A DNA stretch of 64,000 bases, taken from NCBI GenBank assembly GCA_008704415.1, contig VXIS01000106.1, positions 62,001 to 126,000 on the forward strand, written 5' to 3'. This stretch comes from Sphaerosporella brunnea (lineage: Eukaryota; Ascomycota; Pezizomycetes; Pezizales; Pyronemataceae). The notes beneath the pieces are model-generated. The model searched no databases. It was not told the DNA's origin and saw nothing but the letters and a program-made list of their open reading frames with translations. Both the position numbers and the translations under genes were made by a program. Below, one piece after another: positions 21,107-31,634 of this stretch (positions within the stretch are counted from its first letter, which is position 1; each line of letters starts with the position of its first letter).

Positions 21107-21327
21107 TGTTGGAAAAGGATTTCGGGTGGCAACCGTGAAGGATTTTCGGGTGGCGACCGTGAAGGATTTTCGGGTGGCGACCGTGGGTCTAGATTTCTTG
21201 CTTCCGTTTGCCGTAGTTTGATAGTTGTCCTTTTCCTGTTGTTTTGCCCACGCGGCGCTGTATATAAAGGCCCGACGCTCGCCCTCCGGCGTCGGACGAA
21301 GACTAAGCTTCATCTCCTCTCTCAACA
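21107..21327 (+). repeat. Copia 5' LTR (221 bp)
   Basis: Starts TGTTGG and ends CAACA. A TATATAAA box lies at 21261-21268. The first 80 bp hold three tandem copies of a unit of about 25 bp (core AAGGATTTTCGGGTGGCGACC), candidate enhancer or binding sites. Confidence 0.95.
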
Positions 21328-21438
21328 GGTTATGAGCCCTCTGTGCTTCTGCTGAGCGGTTCAAGTTTTTCTCCGAGCTGTTGCTCTTCCCTTTTTCCGT
21401 TTGCCGAAAAACCTCGGTCACCGACGATCACTCTCCTC

Positions 21439-21720
21439 CAGTCACCTCCGCTCTGACTGTCGAGCCAGTCCACAGTCACCTCCGCTCTGACTGTCCGCTT
21501 CTGTCAACAGTCACCTCCGCTCTGACTGTCCGCTTCTGTCAACAGTCACCTCCGCTCTGACTGTCCGCCGATTCTGTTCACAGTCACCTCCGCTCGGACT
21601 GCCTGAACCTGTTCACAGTCACCTCCGCTCTGACTGCCTGAACCTGTTGATAGTCACCTCCGCTCTGACTATCTCCCATTGCCGAATCCTTCCTTCCCAG
21701 TCACCTCCGCTCTGACTACC
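21439..21720 (+). repeat. Eight-copy hairpin array in the Copia leader
   Basis: CAGTCACCTCCGCTCTGACTG recurs at 21439, 21473, 21508, 21543, 21581, 21616, 21651 and 21698, with a period of mostly 35 nt. Each copy can fold as CAGTCA, loop CCTCCGCTC, TGACTG. The loop is the same in all eight. In the copy at 21651 both outer bases change together, to TAGTCA with TGACTA, and the stem lengthens to 8 bp (GATAGTCA with TGACTATC). The array ends just before the ATG at 21733. A role in RNA packaging, dimerisation or translation control is an inference. Confidence 0.88.
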
Positions 21721-21732
21721 GCATCTTCAAAT

Positions 21733-24700
21733 ATGTCGACCACCGCCGCGACGATCACAAAGCTCAATGAGCACAACTATCGCGCTTGGGTCTTGGATAT
21801 GCAAGACGTCCTCAAGCAGCTCAGCCTGTGGCGAATCGTTAACGGCACTGAACGCGTTCCCGTTCCTCCTGAAAGGCCCGGATCGGAAGAATACGACGCA
21901 GTAAAATATGAGAAATATCTTCAGAAATATGAATGGTATGAGATTGAGCAAGATAAGTACGACGAAAAGCAAACCAAGGCATGCGGCGCAATCTGCCTGG
22001 CTCTCGAATCAAGCATCAGGCAGCGCTACCGCGCTTCAAAATACGATGATCCACAGGTCCTCTGGGAAACCATCAAATCCGACTTTGAAAAGGTAATTCA
22101 GCTTGATGGGCAGCACGAGCAGCAGAAGCTCGCGACCTGCAAGCTTGAGGATTACCCTTCTGTCACCGAATGGATTGCGGCCCAAGACAAAATCATCAAC
22201 GACCTTGCGATCTGCGGCATTGAGGTCACGGACAAATGGCGTTCGTTTTATATTATGAGCAACCTTCCAACAACTTCCGAATGGCTTGGCTTCACTACCT
22301 CAATCAATGTCAGCGGTAAGACCAAAAATCCAAGCGAAATCATCACCGAACTGCTAGCCTTTGAGGCCCGTCTCCGACGACAGAGAGGACTTTCACCGGA
22401 AACTGCACTATTTGTGACGCGAAAGCAGCGTAATCAAGCTCGACAGGCCAATAGCACTCAGGATCGAACGCGCAGCGACCAAAATGGCAAAAATGAGCGC
22501 TCGTGCCACCGAAGTAGCGGCAAGGATAAGAGAAAGAAGTGCTATGGGTGCGGTTTCGTCGGTCACTCCAAGGCAGAATGCTGCCACCCCAAGGAGTGGG
22601 AAGCCTATGCAAAACAGCAAGCTGCCGCTCATGTCAAAAATTGCGAGAATAAGGTAGGACCAGCTCGGGCCAATCTAGCCGCAGCCAATGCTAGTCCTCC
22701 TGATGACTCATCATCCAAACACTCCTTCCTCTTCGCCACCTTCGATGACGTTGAGACCTCAAGCTCTAAACCTTACGAATCAGTTTTCACTGTCGATGCG
22801 CTTCGCACCTCTTCCAACTCCAGCTTCACGTCCTCAGACTGGATCCTCGACCCTGGTGCTTCCACCCACATCACTGGCAACCGTCAGCTCTTCTCCTTCT
22901 ACAAGGCTTACTCTCCGGGAGAGCACCTCGTTCGTACGGCCAACAATCAGGTCGTCTCAGCAGCGGGTGTCGGTACCATACCTATCCGTCTCGGCAGCAA
23001 AACGTTCCTCCTTCGCTCGGTCCTTCATGTCCCTGCCTGCGGCAACAACAATCTCCTTAGCATCCTTCAACTGCTTCGCAAGCATATGAGGATCAACTTC
23101 GATGAAAACAAAGCTACGTTGATCTTTAATTGCTGCACAGTTGGCACTGCTTACGTTAAAAAGGATCTTTTTGTGCTGCGCTGTGACAACATGTCAGCTA
23201 CCGACTCGGATGATTACCCCGTTGTGTTCGCCGCAATCTCAGCTCCACAAAACCCTAAGGACATCCTCTTGTGGCACGCTCGTCTTGGTCATCTCAGTCT
23301 ACCGGCAGTCAAGCGTGCTTGTTCTGTTGTGGATGGGATCCAGCTACAGGCTCGAAGCCCTTCAAAATGCGTCTGTGAGGCTTGCATTCTTGGAAAGATG
23401 ACTCGACGGCCTTTCTCCAAACAAAGCGGTGAACCTCCGAAGACCCGACCACTTGAGCTTATCCATACAGACATCGTTGGCCCAATGCCTACCCAGAGTC
23501 GTAAAGGATACCGCTATTTTGTTATGTTTACCGATGATGCAACCCGCTACACTTATGTGTATTTCCTTCGCCACAAGTCCGAAGTCTTTTCGTGCTTCCA
23601 GGAGTACAAGGCCACCGTCGAGAAGATTCACAACTTACCAATTTTGCGGATTCGAATGGATGGTGGTGGAGAATATTCAAGTGACAAGCTCTTCGGGCTC
23701 CTTCGCAAGGAAGGTATCCAGGCTGCGCCTTCTGCACCCTATACCCCACAGCAGAACGGTATTTCTGAGCGCTGCAACCGCATAGTAATGGACCCAGCTC
23801 GCACAATGCTTAAGCATGCAGGTATGCCAAACTCTTTTTGGGCGGATGCTGTCAAGGTCGCAGTTTATCTCAAGAATCGGCTCCCCACACGTGCCCTTCC
23901 TAACACCACACCTTTTGAAGCCTGGCATGGTGCAGGCAAGAAGCCTGACCTGTCTCATTTTCGAGTCTTTGGGTGTCTGGCCTATGCCTGGACCGCTCCA
24001 GTGACGCGGAAGAAGCTTGACGATCGTGCAAAGAAAGCAGTCTTGATTGGCTACACCGCAACCTCCAAGCAGTACCTCCTCTATGATACCGCCTACAGAC
24101 GAGAGTTTTTAGCTCGTGACATTCGGTTTAACGAAGGCTGTTTATATTCAGAGTTGCTCGGCACTGGCGCTGGCTCTGGTACAGCTTCATCTACCGTTAT
24201 GTTTGAAATCCCGAAGAGTGCATCATCTCCGGGAGAGTATCTCAGCACCAAGGCATCCTCTCCAGCAACCACCTCTACTGAGTCGCAAGATGAAGCCAGT
24301 CAGCAACTTCAGCTTGAAGCAGCTATTCTACCTTCGGACCCACCTCAAGTAGCCTCTCCGCCTCGAACAACCATCCCGCTTCCACCCCGCAGTACTCCCG
24401 GCGAATGGATTGAAACTGAGTCCATCTTGAGCAACTGCTCCGACCCCTACGCTGAGCCTGAGCCTAAGCTTGAGCCTGAGTCTGAGCCTGAGCCTGAGCC
24501 TGAGGCTCCACGGAATTTGCGCATCAATATGAACGTTTCGCCGCCTAAATCTACTACCGGAACCCGCTCTGGACGAGCTCTTCTTTCCACAGCTTTTATG
24601 GTTGAGCCTGGACCGAAGACCTATCGAGCCGCGTTGAAAACCCCCGATGCCGAAGAATGGACTGCCACGGTCAATACTGAGATCGCTGCCCTTGATAGTG

Positions 24701-26235
24701 ACCAAGCTCTGGAATTTATCCCGGAAAGTCTGCTAGAGTCTTCAAAAGCTGCGGTCGTCAACAGCAGGTGGCTTCTCTCCAAGAAGTTCAAAGCCACGGG
24801 GAAGATTGATAAATATAAGGCTCGTCTAATTGCTCAGGGTTTCACTCAGCAAGAAGGCCGAGACTTCGATGCGAATGCGATTTCTTCCCCGGTGGTCGAC
24901 ACCTCGACTATTCGCTTCTGTTTGGGTCTCGCAGCACAGCACAACCTCCACATTGCGATACTCGACTGCCCTACAGCCTTTCTGGGCAGCACACTGCACG
25001 AAACGATTTACCTACGCCTGCCTGAAGGAAACTGGCAAGACCCGTGGAAGAGAGAGCGCCCTCTTGTCCGCCTCCGGAAAACTTTATACGGCCGGAAGCA
25101 GTCTGCGCGAGGTTGGTTTGAAGACGTCCACGATTTTCTGGTTGACCACCTTGCCCTCAGAGCTTCGGTTGCCGCTCCCGGTCTTTTCCTCGGCGACGGC
25201 ATCATTGTTCTAGTCTATGTCGACGACATCTTGATACTTACCACCACCGTTGACAAGCTTACTTCCATCTGCAATGCCCTGCACCACCGGTTTCGCGCTG
25301 CACCTCCCAAGGGCGCCAGCATCCCGATAGGAGATCATTTTCAGGATGTCGGTCTTGACGTTCAACTTGACCGGGAGCGCCATACCGCCTACATCAACCA
25401 GTCCGGCTACATTGCGAAGGTTCTCAAACAGTTTAGCATGACCGACTGCCGGCCACGATACACCCCGATAGAGGAAGGCCTCAAGCTTGGTCCCGGGGCA
25501 GCAGAAACGGGGGAGCATCCGGAGCCTGTCGACAAGTCTTTATACCGGTAGGCGGTCGGAAGCCTCCTATATATCGCCCTCGGTTCTCGTCCAGATATTG
25601 CCTATGCAGCTACCACACTTGGCCGCTACTCGTCTAATCCAGACCAAAACCATTGGACCGCCGTCAAACATCTTTTTCGCTACTTGAAAGCCACCACATC
25701 CAAGAAGCTTGCACTCACCTCGCTGCCAAACTCTGGCTTCCACTTGGATAGCAGTCCTCTCGTCGCCCTTGCTGACGCGGACCTTGGCGGAGAGATTCAC
25801 TCTGGCAAATCGACTACCGGTTACCTACTCTATGCTCTCGGTATCTTGGTTTTCTGAAAGTCCAAGAAACAGACCCTCGTAGCTCAGTCAACCATAGAAT
25901 CAGAGCTAATTGCTTCGGCTGCCGTCAAGAGGCAGATTGACTGGTTCTCTGACCTTCTTTCTGAGCTTACCCCGAGCCTGCAAGCGACGTCCAGTACCAT
26001 ACCACCGGTCCTTCTTAACGACAATCTGGCCTGCGTCACCGTTTTTAATACTGGGAATTTCAAGGGAGACAGTCGGCACCTTCGCCTTCGGTTTCATAGC
26101 CTTCATAAGGCCGTCGCCACTGAGAAGCTTGTTATTAAGCACGTCCCGTCTGACGAGATGCTGGCAGATGGATTAACAAAGGCACTGGGAAGGGTCAAGG
26201 ATGAGGCGTTTGTGAAGGAAATTGGATTGATTTGA
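21733..26235 (+). pseudogene. gag-pol: Copia gag-pol polyprotein with two internal stops
   Basis: I chose the ATG at 21733 (MSTTAATITKLNEHNYRAW) because the open frame upstream of it is the hairpin array. Gag of the UBN2 type comes first, then a CX2CX4HX4C knuckle at about 22540. The protease site reads LDPGAS. The integrase follows, with its zinc domain near 23270 and D, D, E in IHTDIVGP, RMDGGGEY and NGISERCN. RT has YVDD at about 25219, and RNase H runs to 26235. Stops are TAG at 25549 and TGA at 25855; both interrupt an otherwise intact RNase H region. The first could derive from CAG and the second from TGG by one transition each. Confidence 0.9.
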
Positions 26236-26269
26236 TTTCTGATTTGCGGCCGCATGGGCAACGGGGGAG

Positions 26270-26490
26270 TGTTGGAAAAGGATTTCGGGTGGCAACCGTG
26301 AAGGATTTTCGGGTGGCGACCGTGAAGGATTTTCGGGTGGCGACCGTGGGTCTAGATTTCTTGCTTCCGTTTGCCGTAGTTTGATAGTTGTCCTTTTCCT
26401 GTTGTTTTGCCCACGCGGCGCTGTATATAAAGGCCCGACGCTCGCCCTCCGGCGTCAGACGAAGACTAAGCTTCATCTCCTCTCTCAACA
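26270..26490 (+). repeat. Copia 3' LTR (221 bp)
   Basis: Same length as the 5' LTR with one visible difference (CAG for CGG near 26457). Followed directly by the CATGT duplication. Confidence 0.95.
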
Positions 26491-26495
26491 CATGT
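26491..26495. repeat. Target site duplication (CATGT), right copy
   Basis: Identical to 21102-21106. Confidence 0.92.
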
Positions 26496-27567
26496 TGCTT
26501 CCGCTCCAGCCTGAGGTGCTCCCGGGTAGTAGCGGTAGTGCGTTTCCTTCTCTGTGCAAGAAGGTGTCGAGATCCGTCGCAGTCTTAATTCCAGCGGCCA
26601 GGAAGAAAAGGAGCACATCGACGGAGATTATGAGAACTTGGAGAGGGAGTGGGGAGTGGGGGGTGCCGGCCTCAACGACGGTAATCACGTCCTCCTCCAT
26701 AGTCACCATATTCCACTCAAGCCCAACTCTGCACCGGAAATTGTTCACTCTGCACCGCATTTCGTGCGAAACAATACGGTACTCTGCATCAGCCAGGCGA
26801 GTTCACTCGACTCAACGTGATCAGAAAAGTCTCCAAACGCCTGGGGTGAGCGCAAATCGACAGCTCGCGCAGCATATAGACGTGGCAGTGCGCCGATTCC
26901 AACAGCGTCGAGGAACCCAAGGTCTTCTCATGGCTTGCCGCAAGCCGCACAAATGCCGATGCTGCCATACCGGCACTGCTGTATCATTTGCATTGATTTT
27001 TCTTGGTTTTTCTGACTCGCCGCCACTCGCGAGTCCATTTCCATTCGCCTCGGGGGACGCATAATCAAATCCGCGCCACTACCTGTCTGACCACACACAC
27101 GCACGTACCGTTCGGCGTGGGCGGCAAGCAACATGGCTGTAACTGAGGCTTTCCCGCGTCTTGGAATCGAAAAAAACGCACATCACAGTTTTTCTCTTTC
27201 CTGATGCTCAGCCCGCCCGATGACAACACGGCATCTTATCAACACCGACAATTTACGAGTCCTTTCGTGGACTAGATATGGGTGTCAGCGCCTGCAGTTG
27301 CCAGCGCAAACCAAACCCCAAGCGCCGTTTCCGCCGGCTGGAAAAAGTGGGCATTTGGGGAAAACGACCGGCGGCAGAGTGGATGATCGACGCAGCAGCA
27401 GCAGCAGCGGCTTGCTTCGCGAGGGTCGGCCGGAACATGCATATCTATCTATCTATGGTTGGGGACACACCTAAAGACGGAGGGGTTTGGGTACCTTGAC
27501 TTTGGACAGAGCATCCTCCACCAAAAAAAAAAAAAAAAAAAAAAAAAAGTTATTTTAAAAAAATAAC
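26496..27567. other. Spacer between Copia and LINE
   Basis: No gene is recognised; a 91-codon minus-strand ORF (26485-26760) has a hydrophobic patch but no motif. A run of about 27 A lies at 27522-27548, followed by an AT-rich stretch next to the LINE target site. Confidence 0.45.
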
Positions 27568-27581
27568 ACTATCAGGGGCCT
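27568..27581. repeat. LINE target site duplication (14 bp), left copy
   Basis: ACTATCAGGGGCCT occurs here and again at 34115-34128, directly flanking the LINE at its 3' and 5' ends. Variable-length duplications of this size are typical of target-primed reverse transcription. Confidence 0.9.
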
Positions 27582-27770
27582 TTTTTGTTTGTTTTAATCA
27601 TCCTGTATTTAGCCGCTTGCGGCCATGACATGGGACTATGTACATAAATCTACCCTTGGACCTCATGTATCCACAGACGGGCGTGATTCACTAAACATAC
27701 CAAGGAAAGCCGTGTTTAAAGTGTGACAAAGGAAAGACAGAAGGAAAAACAAAGGGAAGAACAGGCGGGG

Positions 27771-30700
27771 TCATTCTTGTGGCTTCTCTGGCCACTTTCC
27801 TACATGCGTGCTCGACAGGAAGCCCAACAGGGCTTCCGTGCATCTAGCGTCTGCCAGGACCCTGGCCACCGGAGTGGAGGACCTCTTCCAGCCCTCCTTG
27901 TCGCCTACTTTCGTTGCCAGCCCTATGGCCTTCCATAGGGCTTCCTGCTCTTCCTTCCATCTTGCGCACCTCTTCAAAAGATGCTCCCTCGTCTGCTTGG
28001 GGGCCTTGCGGCACCACCAGCACTTGTCGTCCGTCCTGCGGCCGGTCCACAACAGATATGGAGCGGTGGGTGCTTTGTTGAGCCGGAGTTGGAAGTATCG
28101 AGACGCCAGTGCTTTAGGAGCCTTGGCCGCAGTCTTGTCCCATTTAGCTTTACGCTTATAGTATGCTTTGGCTTTGATCTGGCGGCTCAGCCAGGCATTT
28201 CGGTCTTTCGTCCTGGCGTCGGTGACCAGGCGGCCAATGTGCGCCAGTGAGGTGACCTCGATTGTGTGCGGCCTGTCCAGTCAGTCTCTTGCAGCGGCCT
28301 TGGCGATTTCGTCGGCCATTTCGTTGCCTGGGATGCCTTTGTGCCCGCGCACCCATCTGTATTCGGTGTTCCAGCCGAGCAGGCGTAGCTCATTTTCAGC
28401 TTGGCAGATTCGTGGCAGCATCCATTGACCTGCTCCTGGGTCACCACGCCTCAGGCGTTTGAGTGCTGCTTGAGCGTCCACAAAGATGTAGACGGTCCCA
28501 GACAGGTTCGGCAGGTCTTCTTGTCGAAGGCGTGATCTGGCGTGGGTGCTTCTCGATGCCAGTTCTAGTCCAGCCGCGATGCCGAACAGCTCTGCATCAT
28601 AGGCTTCCTTGTTATTACCAATGTAGCCACTGCTTCGGCACCACTCGTCGATAGTCATGCTGGTCCGTGCGACTGCGCCAAAGGCACAGTGGCCGTCTTC
28701 CAAGCGTGATCCGTCCGTGTACACTGCCATGTGGTTTTTTGTGGGCTGTTCCAGTGACGAGGCCGTCAGCGCCGCAGTGTTTTCGTCCTCCTCGATGGCG
28801 ACATGGCCGGTGGGGTGCTGGATATTCGGTCGAGTCAGTTCTATGCTTGTGGGGTGTCCAGGGATGGTTACGGCCAATCTGCCCATGATGTTGGGTGGCT
28901 GAGTTTCTGGGGCACTCCCACCAAAGGCGTTGCTTGCTATAAAGCGGAGCAGGTCGTTGGTAGAATTGACTTCTGGCTGTCGGTTTCCGTTTAGGTCGGT
29001 TGCGGCGTTCCGTAACCGGTTGCCGGCTGGGTTGTTGTCTGGAGTCGCCGCCAGGCGGGCTGCAAGGCGCCTGCGTCTGTGGCGGAGGACAGTTTCGGCG
29101 TCTGTCAGACCGGCTTCGCAGATGAGGGGTCCCATAGCCGATGTCGGTAGGGCACCCAGTACTGATCTGGCCTGCCTGTTGAACAGCTTCTGTATATCTG
29201 CAGTTCTTTCCTTTTGGCCATCAAACCATAGTTCGGTTCCGTATAGGGCGACAGCTTGCACCGCTGCGATCTGGATCCGTCGTACGTTCTCGGTGCATAA
29301 ACCCAGCCGGCCCGTTAGTGACCGGATCCTGGCTTCCGCGGATCTTGCCTTGCCCATTCTGACGTTATGATGATGTTGGAGGGTCAGTTTGGAATCCAAG
29401 AAGACTCCAAGCCATCGTGTCGCATGCTTGTTATAGGGAACTTGTACGCCAGCCACAGAGACCTTCATGTCGGGAAGCCTCCGCTTCCGCGTTAGCAGGA
29501 TTGCTTCGGTCTTGACCACATCAAAGGCCACTGCGTTGGTGTCTGCCCATTTGAGGCTGGCGGCTGCACAGCGGTTAAGCATGCTTGTAACGTCTGCTAC
29601 TGTGTCTCCGGTAGCAACCCATGCAATATCGTCTGCGTATGAGAGCGCAAAAGTGCCCTGGACGGCTCTCTCCACCTCAGGGAAGAGGCCTGAGAGGTAT
29701 ACCGCGAAAAGGATGGGCGAGATTGGGGATCCTTGTGGCAGCCCTGTCTTGATGTTGATCGTCTCGCTGAGTTGTCCTTCAACCTTCATCTGGACACGCC
29801 TATTTTCCATGAAGGAGGCAGTCCATTTGATCAGGCTATGTGGCGCTGCTAGCTTGATGAGTCTGCGTATAAGCACGGCTTTAGATACATGGTCGAAGGC
29901 TCCTTTGACATCCATCAGTAGTGCGCCGACCATGCGTTTCTCCTGCCAAGCCTCTTGTGCGTGATCCATCAGAATTGCGACCGCGTCCACAGCTGCTCTT
30001 CCTCGTCTGCTACCAAATTGGCCATCATGCAGCCAGCCTTTTGACTCTGCGGCTTGAGCCAATCTGCCTGTGGCTACTCGCTCGATTACCTTGCCCAGGC
30101 AGCAAAGTAGGGAGATGACACGGTGAGCTCGGGCTTTGGAGTAATCGTCTTTGCCAGGTTTGGGTATGACAACGCCGATGGCCTGGCGCCATAGCAGTGG
30201 CTGGTGACCTTGCCAGATGCACGCGCGTACAAGCCCTGTGATCCTGTTGGGGTCCCACTTGTAAGCTAGCCTGACGGCTGGAGGGCCCAGCTTGTCTGGG
30301 CCAGCAGCGGAGCGGGAGGCTTGCGCAAAGCATGCCTGCTCGACCTCTTCGTCTGAAACATACGTGTCGTTGTTCAGTCCGTCAAGCTCTTGAGGGGACC
30401 AGTTGTCGGATGGAGGCTCGGGGAAGGTTTGACGTGCCATCATGTCGCTCTTCTCCTTCGTGGTGGTGGCCATCCTGCCGTCCTGACCGGTGAGCGCACC
30501 CCCTTTAGTCATTGTGGGAGTGTTGTTAGTGTATCTCAGGGCCTTCCATGTGTCTTCTGGGCCGGCGTGTTGTAGAAAGGTCGTGCAGTGTGCCCGTTTA
30601 GCTTTCCTGATAGCGCTCCTGAGAGCCCTGCGTGCATTTTTCACAGCCTGATGAGTGGTCCCTTGACGTCTGCGAAAGGATCGTTTGACCGCATTGAGTA

Positions 30701-31634
30701 CACGGCGTAGTTCGTCGATGTCTGCGTTCCACCAGCGCTTAGAGCGTGCACATATACGTAGCGGTTTGGCGTGCATCTGGAGGGTTTGGGTGATGGCCGC
30801 TGAAATCCAGGTAGCCTCCTGGTCAAGAGCTGTTATTGGGGCATCGAGCTGTACCGCCGGCCTGTTTGCAGCCAGTTCTCTCCACGTGTCCTCGGCGTCT
30901 TTTAGCTGTTTTTCCGACATGCCGTTGATGTCCCAGCCAGTAACTTCTGTGCTGGTTTGGTTGGAGCAGTTGGGCTTATCCTCGAGGCATGACCACATTA
31001 TTAGCTGGTGGTCAGAGCCCGTCTCGAGATCAGGCTGGTCTATAGTCCAGTTGCTGACAATCACGTTATTTGACAGTGTGAGGTCTAAAATGGCTGGCTG
31101 TGCTCCGCGGTCGCACGTGGGGGTGTCGTCGTTCCAGACGGTCAGCTCATGGTGGTCGATGAGTGTCTCAAGCCAAGCGCTATTGCAGTTGGTTTGGCAG
31201 GTTGGGTCCCAGCGTACGCTATGCGCGTTGAAGTCGCCTGCTAGGATGACCTTATCTGAGTCCATAATGGAGGCCCAATTTTCGGTGCGGCTAGGCCTTT
31301 GGCTAGTGAAGGCATTGTTGACGACGTTGATTTTGACTTGATCGTAAACGTTGATAATGCGGCATTTTGCGCCGGATGGTGAGGTTGCGTCGATGACCAT
31401 GACGTCACCCGCGCTGGATACCAACTGAGATTGAACGGTGAAGTTGGTCTTGGAGTCGGTACGTATGGCAGCCCAGGTCCTGCCTGAGCCGTAGAACCGA
31501 AAGGCCTGGTGTGTAATGCGGTAGGCTGGGGGCTCCTGAATGAGCACTAGGTCCGTCTTGTTGCGAATTGCAATTTCTAGACAGGTGTGTAGGACTGGCC
31601 CGGACCTGTTGACGTTGTGTTGGATGCACTGCAT
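27771..31634 (-). pseudogene. LINE ORF2: endonuclease, reverse transcriptase, RNase H, one internal stop
   Basis: About 1,286 residues in one frame, broken only by a TGA at 28281-28283. The N-terminal AP-type endonuclease shows HNVN, QEPPAY, LAGDFNAH and GSDHQ. RT has KGAFDHV, GLPQGSPISP and the catalytic SYADD. RNase H has YTDGS, DAELFG, FVDAQAAL and GNEMADEIA. Beyond the stop the same frame continues to a C-terminal zinc block (CWWCRKAPKQTREHLLKRC). The ATG overlaps the ORF1 stop by one base (TAATG), which suggests translation by termination and re-initiation. The stop removes only the last 170 residues. Confidence 0.92.

Larger units (their letters stand above)
21107..26490 (+). mobile_element. 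Ty1/Copia LTR retrotransposon
   Basis: The 5.38-kb element has 221-bp LTRs that differ by one visible base (G at about 21296 against A in the 3' copy). One long gag-pol frame encodes gag, protease, integrase, RT and RNase H; the integrase-before-RT order defines Copia. The sequence right after the 5' LTR (GGTTATGAGCCC at 21328) is a candidate primer binding site, and GGGGGAG before 26270 is the polypurine tract. Two internal stop codons make it non-autonomous as it stands. Confidence 0.95.

Noticed and set aside
21439..21720. CRISPR-like regular repeats
   Set aside because: The repeats lie inside a eukaryotic Copia leader, have similar spacers and no cas genes; they are a transposon leader array.
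20881..26760. A host gene split by the Copia insertion
   Set aside because: Minus-strand frames on both sides are open, but they do not join in one frame once the element and one CATGT are removed.
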